Below, piece by piece: positions 6,518 through 13,235 of a DNA stretch of 16,262 nucleotides. Position numbers and translations under genes: made by a program. The notes under the pieces are model-generated. The model had not been told where the DNA came from and did no database searches. It saw only the letters and a list, made by a program, of their open reading frames with translations. Source of the stretch: Candidatus Hydrogenedentota bacterium. Its GTDB lineage: Bacteria; Hydrogenedentota; Hydrogenedentia; Hydrogenedentales; SLHB01. Position 1 is the first letter of the stretch, and every line of letters begins with the position of its first letter. The stretch lies in NCBI GenBank assembly GCA_029262095.1, contig JAJDAB010000102.1:1-16262 (forward strand), read 5' to 3'.

Positions 6518-7762
6518 CTAAACGATTTCCGCGCTCGGTTCTTCGCGGACGAGCGTCAACAACGCGCCGCCGAGAACGAATAACACGATGAGGCTGAGCA
6601 CGCCGTTTCGTGTGTCGCCGGTCGCAATTGCAACAACGCCAACTAACTGGGGACCAAGCACCGTCGCGAACTTGCCGAAGATGTCGTAGAAGCCGAAGAA
6701 TTCAGTGGCGTTGGCCTTGGGAATCAATCGGCTAAATAGCGATCGGCTCAGAGACTGAACGCCGCCTTGTGCTGAGCCTATCATCGTCGCCATGACGAAG
6801 AATTGCCACGTTTCGTTCGTGAAATAGGCAAAGATCGTGACGAAGACATACGTGGCAACGCCCACATAGAGTAAAGGCTTGGCTCCAAAGCGCTTTGCCA
6901 ATTTCCCATAGATGAGCGCACTGGGGAATGCGACAAATTGTACCCAGACCAATGCACCAATCGTGGCGCTTTGGGTGAGGCCGATGTCAATCGCGAAACT
7001 GGTCGACATTTTGATGACGGTGTGTACACCATCGATGTACAAAAAGAAGGCGACCAGAAAAATGAATATGTTTCGATGCTTGGACGCCTGTTTTAGTGTT
7101 CGCCACAAGCGCCCGAAACTCTCCGCGAACAACGGCTCGTCCGATTCGACGAAGTGTACTTGGCGAACGTTGCGTATCAACGGAATGGAGAATCCCGCCC
7201 ACCATACGACGGTGATAATGAAAGCGATGCGGGTTGGCCAGAGCGACGATTCAAAACCGAGCGGCTCTGCGCCGAGGATCAGTCCGATTGCGAATAGGAA
7301 CGGAATCGTGCCGCCAATGTAGCCCCACCCGAACCCCATTGCGGAAATCCAGTCGCGATTCTCTTCTTCGGATACATCGACAATGAACGAATCATAGAAA
7401 ATGACCGCGCCGTAAAATCCGATGGACGATATGCCATAGATAATGAGCGAATAGAGCCATTGGCCTTGACTCACGGTGACAAGGGCGAGGGTCGAGATCA
7501 GTCCCAGGAAAAAGAAGCCGAGAAAAAGGCGCATCTTGTTGCCTTTTCGATCGGCGAGCGCTCCGAGTATCGGCGCCATGATCGCCATCACGAACGCGGC
7601 GACCGTATTCGCCGTTGCCCAGTAGAATGTCGAAGTCTGGTCGTCCATGGACTCGGCGACGAATGTCTTGAAGAAAATGGGAAAGATTCCGACGGTGATG
7701 ACCATCGAATAGACGGAGTTCGCCCAGTCGTAGAGCACCCAACTGCGTTCTTGTTTGGTCAA
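6518..7762 (-). CDS. MFS transporter, UMF1/Atg22-like family
   Basis: A major-facilitator inner-membrane transporter of about 414 residues with about twelve hydrophobic segments. The N-terminal ERSWVLYDWANSVYS motif and the later SLSRSLFSRLIPK...EFFGFYDIFGKFATVLGP motif are the hallmarks of the UMF1 family, relatives of the yeast vacuolar effluxer Atg22. LADRKGNKMR is the loop 2-3 MFS signature. Substrates of bacterial members are largely unknown; amino-acid or peptide export is the guess by homology. I favour a TTG start at 7762: GAGGGGG lies 6 bases upstream and the protein then starts as in relatives. ATG 7795 would add 11 residues that run through that ribosome site and lacks one itself. 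It lies 119 bases downstream of the Gfo/Idh gene on the same strand and may share its transcript. Confidence 0.9.
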   Translation of the reverse strand: MTKQERSWVLYDWANSVYSMVITVGIFPIFFKTFVAESMDDQTSTFYWATANTVAAFVMAIMAPILGALADRKGNKMRLFLGFFFLGLISTLALVTVSQGQWLYSLIIYGISSIGFYGAVIFYDSFIVDVSEEENRDWISAMGFGWGYIGGTIPFLFAIGLILGAEPLGFESSLWPTRIAFIITVVWWAGFSIPLIRNVRQVHFVESDEPLFAESFGRLWRTLKQASKHRNIFIFLVAFFLYIDGVHTVIKMSTSFAIDIGLTQSATIGALVWVQFVAFPSALIYGKLAKRFGAKPLLYVGVATYVFVTIFAYFTNETWQFFVMATMIGSAQGGVQSLSRSLFSRLIPKANATEFFGFYDIFGKFATVLGPQLVGVVAIATGDTRNGVLSLIVLFVLGGALLTLVREEPSAEIV

Positions 7763-7767
7763 TGGAT

Positions 7768-7784
7768 TCCCCCTCTGAAGGGGA
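7768..7784 (-). promoter_or_regulatory. Hairpin covering the transporter ribosome site
   Basis: On the minus strand TCCCC (7784-7780) can pair with GGGGA (7772-7768) across a 7-base loop. The right arm is part of the G-rich ribosome site used by the TTG start at 7762, so folding would hide it. Five pairs only; may be chance. Confidence 0.25.
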
Positions 7785-7863
7785 GTGTAGTACATCTGGT
7801 CTCAGCGATGAAATGGCCTATTCAATCGAGTATTTTGCGCAAATCAGACCGCCACCCAACGCA

Positions 7864-7876
7864 CTCGGAAACCGAG
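7864..7876. other. Short hairpin after Gfo/Idh stop
   Basis: CTCGG-AAA-CCGAG lies just downstream of the oxidoreductase stop on the minus strand. No T-run follows, so it is at best a weak terminator or processing signal. Confidence 0.2.
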
Positions 7877-7881
7877 AGGCG

Positions 7882-9189
7882 CTAGACCGCCCAATCCCGT
7901 TCGGGGCGAGATCGCAGTCTGTTGGCTTCGTCATCGTTGATGAATGCTTCTTTTACCGGATCCAATTCAAGTTTCCGACCAAGCATCCACGACAACGCTG
8001 CCGCGTGACAAGCGATGTGCGAGTGGCGCATCACTTCTGCATTGGCCGCTGTGGGCTTTCGTGACTTGATGCAATCTAAGAAGTCACGGGAGTGAGCCTT
8101 CACATCCAGACCGGATTCAGCATCGGGAAGTTGTGGTAAATCCGCTTTGAGCGGCGGCGGATGAACTTCAATACCGCCGCTGTCCCCCACCTCAACCCAG
8201 CCTTGATCGCCCTCGAATCGCACGGGACAAGTACCCAACGCTTGAATCCAACCTGGACGCTGATCGAACGGCGTCTTCAGGAAATGAATCACCAACTTCA
8301 CGCCATTCGGATAGTGGGCGGTGATCTCATCTTCACCTGGAACAAAACTGAGCGGCATCGTGTCGTCAGCGTTGTTGGCCCATTGACAGAGATCGACGGT
8401 ATGCGCGCCCCAATCCAGTAGCCGTGCGCCCGAGTCAAAGTCATAGTACCCGCGCCAACCGCCTTTCACGTACTCGCTGTTGTAGGGGCGCCAGGGCGCT
8501 GGCCCAAGCCACATGTTCCAATCCACAACATCCGGAGGAGGCGCCTGCTCTCCCGGCAACCATTCCGTTTTGATCTCGGGGACATAGACACTCGCGTGAA
8601 GCGTATGAATTTTGCCGAGTTTTCCTGAGTGCGCAAGCGCGACGGCTTGTTGGAAGTTGCCGACATTGCGGCGCTGCGTCCCGGCTTGAAAGACGCGTCC
8701 CGTGCGCTTGATCGTGTTTGCAAGATCTTGGCAATTGGCGATCGTCAACCCGCACGGCTTTTCGCTATAGACATCTTTTCCCGCGTCAGCCGCGAGTATT
8801 GACGCCGGGGCATGCCAACGGTCACCCGTGGCGATGAGTACCGCGTCGATGTCCTTTCGATCGAGCACTTCACGAAAGTCTCGGTACCGTGTGCAGTTGG
8901 CATTCCCGTTGTGCTCATCCACGAACTTCTTCGCGGAATCGCGCCGACTTACCTGGACATCGGCGACGGCAACGCAATGCACGTCCAGATGACTGAGCAT
9001 CCCAGGCAGTACATACCTGCAACGCGGGCCCATTCCAATGACGCCCAGCGTCACACGCTCATTGGGAGACACGACACCATCTTGCGAATTCGCACGAGAC
9101 GAGATGAGCGAAGACAACGACAGTGCAGCCGTTGACGCAGCAGCGTTGCGCATGAATTGGCGGCGAGTGGCATGCGGTTTGTTTTTCAT
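7882..9189 (-). CDS. Gfo/Idh/MocA family oxidoreductase, Tat-exported
   Basis: An NAD(P)-dependent sugar or polyol dehydrogenase-fold protein of 435 residues. The N-terminus TRRQFMRNAAAS plus an Ala/Ser-rich hydrophobic stretch is a twin-arginine signal, so it would be exported folded with its cofactor. The Rossmann domain shows GVIGMGPRC at 49-57 and the EKP motif at 143-145, with K144 as the usual catalytic lysine. The second domain holds LLDWGAHTVDL (D259, H263), the conserved substrate-site segment. The ending ERDWAV is typical of the planctomycete-rich exported subgroup. The start at ATG 9189 is set by AAGGAG 10 bases upstream (9200-9205) and by the position of the Tat motif; the frame is open further up but the extension is not signal-like. 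The transporter gene follows on the same strand. Substrate is unknown; a role in breaking down complex carbohydrates is common for such paralogues. Confidence 0.93.
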   Translation of the reverse strand: MKNKPHATRRQFMRNAAASTAALSLSSLISSRANSQDGVVSPNERVTLGVIGMGPRCRYVLPGMLSHLDVHCVAVADVQVSRRDSAKKFVDEHNGNANCTRYRDFREVLDRKDIDAVLIATGDRWHAPASILAADAGKDVYSEKPCGLTIANCQDLANTIKRTGRVFQAGTQRRNVGNFQQAVALAHSGKLGKIHTLHASVYVPEIKTEWLPGEQAPPPDVVDWNMWLGPAPWRPYNSEYVKGGWRGYYDFDSGARLLDWGAHTVDLCQWANNADDTMPLSFVPGEDEITAHYPNGVKLVIHFLKTPFDQRPGWIQALGTCPVRFEGDQGWVEVGDSGGIEVHPPPLKADLPQLPDAESGLDVKAHSRDFLDCIKSRKPTAANAEVMRHSHIACHAAALSWMLGRKLELDPVKEAFINDDEANRLRSRPERDWAV

Positions 9190-9315
9190 CTGGGATATTC
9201 TCCTTGTTGCACCACCTGGCAAATTGTCCAATTTCCACGGAGCGGCAAATAGCCCCAACCCGCCGATCGCGATATCATCAACTTTAGTCTGCGGCATCTC
9301 GTTCGGGTCGAGGCG

Positions 9316-9387
9316 GATTGGCGCTTCTGAGGCGTAGCGCGATGCTTAGACATGGTCCTCAAATACCATGTGCTCCGCCCGCCAATC
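9316..9387. repeat. Nested inverted repeats upstream of Gfo/Idh gene
   Basis: An outer pair GATTGGCG (9316-9323) and CGCCAATC (9380-9387) encloses a hairpin ACATGGT (9350-9356)-8 bases-ACCATGT (9365-9371). Both stems are perfect. The place, 130-200 bases upstream of the oxidoreductase start, would fit an operator or leader structure, but the stems are short and far apart. Confidence 0.35.
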
Positions 9388-9485
9388 TCACGCATAGTTA
9401 GAACCCTCAAACTCCATTACTCGCTCTTCGTTAGCGCCCATACAATCGGATCAATTCAATACCAGCGCAAATTCGCGCTCTACAT

Positions 9486-9719
9486 TTGGGCCCTCTAAAT
9501 CGAACCGAATCGGAATCTCGAACTCCAATTGCCGTGGCGGCTCACTTGCTCGCCATTGTTGACCCCGCATGCGGAATGATCTGGGTTGGCAATGCGCCAC
9601 ACATCGTGCTGGATCGGACTGGGGCGTGCGACTGGAACCTGACCGAAGCAGTTCGAATCCTCAGGATTAGCCGCGGCACGTTGTACAACAATATTGCCAC
9701 GTATTGCCTGCAGCGCTAG
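9486..9719 (+). pseudogene. Remnant of a Fis-type HTH domain (sigma54-activator-like C-terminus)
   Basis: The last 37 residues of this 77-codon frame read VLDRTGACDWNLTEAVRILR followed by ISRGTLYNNIATYCLQR. That matches the Fis-family helix-turn-helix found at the end of NtrC-type response regulators, whose usual form is roughly LxxTGWNxTxAARxLGISRxTLYRKIxxYGL. The turn glycine before ISR is Arg and the final YGL is YCL. The first 40 residues match nothing I know, the only start is a TTG without a ribosome site, and the frame is closed by TAG at 9432-9434. I therefore read it as the broken C-terminal end of a lost regulator; a real small Fis-like protein is possible. No receiver or AAA+ domain is visible upstream in any frame. 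Confidence 0.45.
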
Positions 9720-9888
9720 CGTTCCATGTGCCCAATTCTTAGAAATTTGGCCCTTCAATAAGATCGGCGCACTAATTACAGTCAGCCAGTCTTGTTCCCG
9801 GTTTAGGCGCACATAGTCCTATACCGTAGCCTCGCATCTACAAAGTCTTGGTAAGCGCTTTGGCGTGGCGCGATCCCCTTTGTGGACG

Positions 9889-9912
9889 GAAAAGTGTAGT
9901 ACTACACTTTTC
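9889..9912. terminator. Perfect 24-bp palindrome, possible tRNA terminator
   Basis: The arm GAAAAGTGTAGT (9889-9900) is followed directly by its complement ACTACACTTTTC (9901-9912). On either strand it gives an A-tract, a GC-containing stem and a TTTT tract, the layout of a bidirectional terminator. It lies 72 bases downstream of tRNA-Gln on the minus strand. The T-tract is short and the stem has no loop of its own, so a binding site for a dimeric regulator is the alternative. Confidence 0.45.
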
Positions 9913-9984
9913 TAACCATGGATTTTGGCCGCGGCGCCGTGTCGGCAAGTTTCCCTAAGTGCCGGAATCAGTCGAACGTATAAA

Positions 9985-10060
9985 TGGCTGCCGGACTAGG
10001 ATTCGAACCTAGAATCTCCTGAACCAGAATCAGGTGCCTTACCAATTTGGCTATCCGGCA
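9985..10060 (-). tRNA. tRNA-Gln (anticodon CTG)
   Basis: Read on the minus strand, TGCCGGA pairs fully with TCCGGCA as the acceptor stem, followed by discriminator G and an encoded CCA. The D arm is GCC-AAATTGGTAA-GGC. The anticodon arm is CCTGA-TTCTGGT-TCAGG, giving anticodon CTG (10027-10025), which reads CAG for glutamine. The T arm is CTAGG-TTCGAAT-CCTAG. Length is 76 with CCA. The U1-A72 pair and the AAGGCACC stretch after the D loop resemble bacterial tRNA-Gln. Confidence 0.96.
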
Positions 10061-10134
10061 ACACGATCGGATCGTAGCCCAGCACCTCGGAAGTGTCAAG
10101 AAGACCGCGTTTCGCGAAAGGTCGTTTTGCACGG

Positions 10135-10146
10135 TACACTCGTCCC
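10135..10146 (+). promoter_or_regulatory. Possible -10 box of a leaderless message
   Basis: TACACT at 10135-10140 matches 4 of 6 bases of TATAAT and ends 6 bases before the ATG at 10147, where no ribosome site is visible. Transcription would then begin at or near the start codon. The -35 region (TTCGCG, 10111-10116) is weak. Confidence 0.25.
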
Positions 10147-10905
10147 ATGTCCGATCAGTGGGAATTCTTTTATTGCGCTATCGAAAGCGCGCCTGCATCC
10201 GTCTTTGTCGATGTCGGTCTTCATGAAACTGTGCCCGATCCGTCGCGTCCACACCGTGTGATTGTCACGACATTCTTGCAAGAACCCACCGAACAGGGGA
10301 TGACGACGGATGCGGAAGCTGATCGGTTGTGGAAAATGGAGGAGGGATTGGTCCGCGAGCTCAGCGCTTCGGCCGATGCTGTTTTCGTAGGCCGCGTCAC
10401 GTCGGATGGCGCGCGCTCATTTTACTTCTATGTCTCCGACCCCGGTCCAGTACCGGAAACGACAGAACACGCGGTCGATCAGTTTCCTGGATATGATGCT
10501 CATATCGACGTTGATGATGACCCGAACTGGTCCGACTACTTGGAGACGCTCTATCCCGCGCCGGTTGACTGGCAACAAATATTCGATCGGCAACTCGTGG
10601 AGCAATTGATCGAGGCAGGCGACCCGTTGACGCCCGCCCGCGAGGTGGCTCACTACTTATACTTTAATTCTACTGACGGTCGAGAACAGTTTATCGAGGT
10701 CGTGACACCGCTCGGGTTCGACACTAGCGATCGCGGTGAGCAACAAGGTGAGGACTATCCGTTTGGCGTTCGCATTACCCGGCCAGATCCTGTCGTGATG
10801 GATCATATCCACAACATTACGCGCGATTTGCTCTCGCACGCCGCGCCGCATGGCGGGATTTATGATGGTTGGGAATGCGAACTCATGGGCACAGACGTTT
10901 CGTGA
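10147..10905 (+). CDS. DUF695 - RraB two-domain protein
   Basis: A 252-residue soluble protein made of two recognisable parts. Residues 1 to about 140 match DUF695 (starting WEFFYCAIESAPASVFVDVGL, with FVGRVTSDGARSFYFYV near 80-96). Residues about 150 to 250 match the RraB fold, with PAREVAHYLYF, LGFDTSD and the closing YDGWECE typical of that family. RraB proper binds RNase E in enterobacteria and slows RNA decay; whether that holds here is unknown, and this fusion may have another job. The start at ATG 10147 leaves DUF695 at the very N-terminus; the frame is open to GTG 10093 but the extra residues are basic and unlike the family. No Shine-Dalgarno site is seen. It is divergent from tRNA-Gln and followed after 45 bases by the secreted protein. 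Confidence 0.85.
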   Translation: MSDQWEFFYCAIESAPASVFVDVGLHETVPDPSRPHRVIVTTFLQEPTEQGMTTDAEADRLWKMEEGLVRELSASADAVFVGRVTSDGARSFYFYVSDPGPVPETTEHAVDQFPGYDAHIDVDDDPNWSDYLETLYPAPVDWQQIFDRQLVEQLIEAGDPLTPAREVAHYLYFNSTDGREQFIEVVTPLGFDTSDRGEQQGEDYPFGVRITRPDPVVMDHIHNITRDLLSHAAPHGGIYDGWECELMGTDVS

Positions 10906-10950
10906 CTCTCCGATGACGACGCCTGAGCGAACAGAGCAAGAAAATTCAAC

Positions 10951-12321
10951 ATGAAACGTGCCTTATCAACTCTAGTCTCAACGCTGGCTGTTCTGTGCTA
11001 TCCAGCCCTCGGTGAACCGCAGCCGAAGTTTTCGGGCATGAGTTATTTGGACAACGGCGTGGTGCGCATTGGTATCAACTTGGATATTGGCGGGGCGATT
11101 ACCTATCTCTCAAAATCGGGGAGCGATGAGAACATCATCAACAGCCACGATTGGGGGCGTCAAATTCAGATGTCCTTCTACTCTGGACCTGCCCCCTACT
11201 ACCCCGACAGCGGAAAGAAGCCGAATAAACACTGGACCTTTATTGGCTGGAACCCGATTCAATCCGGGGACACATTCAACAATCCGTCCGAAGTAATAGA
11301 ACATCGCAACACGGGTACCGAAATGTATGTGAAGTGCATCCCTATGCATTGGCCTTTGGACAATGAGCCGGGACAGTGCACCTTCGAATGCTGGCTCACG
11401 CTTGTGGACAACACTGTGCGGGTCCGTTCTCAGATCAATAATGCACGTGAGGACAAAACGCAATACAAAGCTCGCGGTCAGGAACTCCCTGCCGTGTACA
11501 CCAACGGCGCGTACTACCGACTCCTTACCTACGACGGAGACCAACCGTTCTCCGGTGCGCCCGTCCGCCGGATTGAGAAAGTTTGGGACACATCCATCCC
11601 ACCCGCTGAGGCACCGGGCGGACCGTGGGACCATTGGTACGCCACGGAGAATTGGGCGGCGCTGGTGCGGGATGATGGTTTCGGGCTGGGTATCTGGACG
11701 CCCAACACGTTTGACTACAAGGGCGGTTTCGCGGGAACCCCGGGTTCTGGCGGCGCGAAAGACGCACCAACGGGATACATCTCACCTACGCGCAGGGAAA
11801 TATTGGATCACAATATTCAGTACCGTTACGACTACACGCTGATTGTGGGGCAGTTGGATGAAATTCGAGCTTACGTCTACGACCACGCCGCACATGTCAC
11901 ACTGCCGGATTACACATTTGAGCACGATCGCCAGAGTTGGACATTAACAGATGCCAAGGATCAAGGTTGGCCAATTAAAGATCAATGGACGGTGACGTTG
12001 ACTGGGGAGAAACCGCGCCTAGTCGGCCCTAGCGCGAATTGGGAAGCTGAAGACGTGCCAACGATATATTTGCGCGCCGCCTTCGATACCGGCAGCACCT
12101 CCGCCTCAATTTCTTGGGAAGGCGCCCAAGGACGCAGAGGTGGGCAAGTCCGTTTCGACGTAATCCCCGACGGCATCGTGCGCACCTATGCCGTTCCGCT
12201 CTTCGAGTCGGAGAACTATCGAGGCCGTTGCTCACGCCTCGGGTTGTCCCCCTCTACAGACGGCGAAGCGGGACGGAGCGTTACGGTCTACAGAATCGGC
12301 TACGTAGACCCATCGGCCTGA
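10951..12321 (+). CDS. Secreted protein of unknown function, beta-sandwich-like
   Basis: A 456-residue exported protein. Residues 1-21 are a Sec signal peptide ending PALG before EPQPKF. The mature part opens YLDNGVVRIGINLDIGGAIT, followed by NIINSHDWGRQIQMSFYSGP, then a long beta-rich region with many aromatic residues (WDHWYATENWAALV, GLGIWTPNTFDYKGGF). This resembles the opening of galactose-mutarotase-like sugar-binding domains seen in polysaccharide-degrading bacteria, but I cannot name a family. The last 110 residues (from about 345) are another beta-rich module with repeated Trp, like a carbohydrate-binding jelly roll. No catalytic motif is evident. It lies 45 bases after the DUF695-RraB gene with only a poor AGAGCAAGA upstream, so co-transcription is possible. 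Polysaccharide binding or hydrolysis is a guess from fold-like features. Confidence 0.75.
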   Translation: MKRALSTLVSTLAVLCYPALGEPQPKFSGMSYLDNGVVRIGINLDIGGAITYLSKSGSDENIINSHDWGRQIQMSFYSGPAPYYPDSGKKPNKHWTFIGWNPIQSGDTFNNPSEVIEHRNTGTEMYVKCIPMHWPLDNEPGQCTFECWLTLVDNTVRVRSQINNAREDKTQYKARGQELPAVYTNGAYYRLLTYDGDQPFSGAPVRRIEKVWDTSIPPAEAPGGPWDHWYATENWAALVRDDGFGLGIWTPNTFDYKGGFAGTPGSGGAKDAPTGYISPTRREILDHNIQYRYDYTLIVGQLDEIRAYVYDHAAHVTLPDYTFEHDRQSWTLTDAKDQGWPIKDQWTVTLTGEKPRLVGPSANWEAEDVPTIYLRAAFDTGSTSASISWEGAQGRRGGQVRFDVIPDGIVRTYAVPLFESENYRGRCSRLGLSPSTDGEAGRSVTVYRIGYVDPSA

Positions 12322-12345
12322 ATCCGCCCCGAGAACTTGTGATAT

Positions 12346-12373
12346 CGCGGGATTGCCCTTTTGGGCGATCGCG
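12346..12373. other. GC-rich hairpin between secreted protein and VOC gene
   Basis: GATTGCCC-TTTT-GGGCGATC (12351-12370) forms eight pairs with one wobble, and a further CGC/GCG pair (12346-12348 with 12371-12373) extends it past a two-base bulge. It could end the upstream message, but no T-run follows. Its right flank reaches the presumed -10 region of the next gene. Confidence 0.4.
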
Positions 12374-12388
12374 TATACCCTATTCACT

Positions 12389-12772
12389 ATGAGAATTCAG
12401 TTGACGAGTTTGATGGTGGATGATCAGGCGAAGGCACTCAAGTTCTACACGGATATATTGGAATTCGTGAAGAAAGAGGATATGCCGATGGGTGAATTCC
12501 GTTGGTTGACGGTCGTGTCGCCGGAAGATCCGGAAGGCCCGGAATTGGTATTGGAGCCGACCGCATTTCCACCGGGCAAGACGTTTCAGAAGGCATTGTT
12601 CGATGCGGGCATTCCCGCCACGGCGTTTGCCGTGAAGGATATTGACGCCGTATATGAACGATTGGACGGACTCGGCGTGGCGTTCAAAGCGAAGCCCGCT
12701 CTGGCTGGTCCGGTAAGCGTAGCGATGTTTGACGATACCTGTGGAAATCTAATTCAGCTATATCAAACTTGA
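12389..12772 (+). CDS. VOC-family protein (glyoxalase/bleomycin-resistance fold)
   Basis: A 127-residue single vicinal-oxygen-chelate-fold protein with paired beta-alpha-beta-beta-beta modules. The first starts MRIQLTSLMVDDQAKALKFY and the second AFAVKDIDAVYERLDGLGV, ending DDTCGNLIQLYQT. The length is normal for a one-chain unit that dimerises. The usual metal ligands are not at their places: the opening strand has Ser/Thr in place of His, and the final strand reads LIQL in place of LxEL. It may therefore bind a small molecule without metal chemistry. Start at ATG 12389 fits the family; the frame is open to 12353 but the extra residues are not VOC-like. No ribosome site is visible, while TATACC (12374-12379) lies close upstream. 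The SnoaL-like gene follows after 15 bases, so the two form an operon. Confidence 0.88.
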   Translation: MRIQLTSLMVDDQAKALKFYTDILEFVKKEDMPMGEFRWLTVVSPEDPEGPELVLEPTAFPPGKTFQKALFDAGIPATAFAVKDIDAVYERLDGLGVAFKAKPALAGPVSVAMFDDTCGNLIQLYQT

Positions 12773-12787
12773 AAAAGGATTCTTACA

Positions 12788-13183
12788 ATGATCGAAAAGA
12801 CAATCGCGCGTTGGCATGAGTTGTTGGAGACCAACGACCAATCAATTCTCGATGAGTTGTTGGCGGACGACGTGACGTTTCATTCGCCTGTCGTACACAC
12901 GCCGCAAGAGGGGAAGGAAATCACGAAGCTCTATCTCGCTTCCGCAAGCAATGTGCTTGGCAACGGCGACTTTCGCTATGCGAGAGAAGTGCTCGACGGC
13001 AACAACGCTGTGCTCGAATTCGTCACTGAAGTAGACGGCATCCACATCAATGGCGTCGACATGATCCGCTGCAACGACGCGGGCCAAATCGTCGATTTCA
13101 AAGTAATGATCCGGCCACTGAAGGCGATCAACTTGTTGCATAAGAAGATGGGCGAAATGCTGCAACAACTCGCGGGAAATTAA
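12788..13183 (+). CDS. SnoaL/NTF2-like protein
   Basis: A 131-residue protein of the SnoaL-like/NTF2 fold (cone-shaped alpha+beta barrel). Signs are the first helix TIARWHELLETNDQSILDEL, then LADDVTFHSPV, the strand pair around VLEFVTEVDGIHINGVDMIR, and DAGQIVDFKVMIRPLKAINLL, a common ending of this family. Members act as small isomerases, hydrolases or ligand carriers, and many have no known reaction. AAGGA at 12775-12779 lies 8 bases before the ATG, a good start. It follows the VOC gene by 15 bases and is surely co-transcribed with it. A joint role in handling a small reactive or aromatic molecule is plausible but untested. The catalytic residues of SnoaL cyclase cannot be aligned by eye. 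Confidence 0.88.
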   Translation: MIEKTIARWHELLETNDQSILDELLADDVTFHSPVVHTPQEGKEITKLYLASASNVLGNGDFRYAREVLDGNNAVLEFVTEVDGIHINGVDMIRCNDAGQIVDFKVMIRPLKAINLLHKKMGEMLQQLAGN

Positions 13184-13193
13184 GATCGCCTAG

Positions 13194-13226
13194 GTCGGCA
13201 GCTTCAGCCTGGCTATCACGGCCGAC
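13194..13226. terminator. Weak stem in the convergent gap
   Basis: GTCGGC (13194-13199) and GCCGAC (13221-13226) can pair across 21 bases, between the SnoaL-like stop and the convergent membrane-protein stop. The loop is long and there is no T-run, so this is only a possible terminator. Confidence 0.2.
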
Positions 13227-13235
13227 GCTCGCTTG

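Larger units (their letters stand above)
9190..9984. other. Long gap without an intact gene (about 795 bases)
   Basis: Between the Gfo/Idh start and tRNA-Gln I find no intact gene. The stretch holds the Gfo/Idh ribosome site (9200-9205), a nested inverted repeat (9316-9387), a fragment of a Fis-type HTH domain (9486-9719) and a perfect 24-bp palindrome (9889-9912). The rest shows nothing I can assign. It reads like decayed DNA next to a tRNA, a common site for gene loss and insertion. Confidence 0.6.

Noticed and set aside
6912..7322. 136-codon plus-strand open frame
   Set aside because: Antisense to the UMF1 transporter; no ribosome site or family signal.
7460..7885. 141-codon plus-strand open frame, very charged
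   Set aside because: Antisense to the transporter N-terminal half and leader; the charged run comes from complementary hydrophobic codons.
9190..9297. N-terminal extension of the Gfo/Idh frame
   Set aside because: A strong AAGGAG and the Tat motif place the start at 9189; the 36 extra residues are not signal-like.
9985..10060. tRNA-Gln as attachment site of an integrated element
   Set aside because: I see no second copy of the tRNA 3' end and no integrase within the window, so there is no support beyond the gene-poor flank.
12351..12370. Hairpin read as a proper intrinsic terminator
   Set aside because: The stem is good but no T-run follows on either strand; kept only as an unclassified hairpin.
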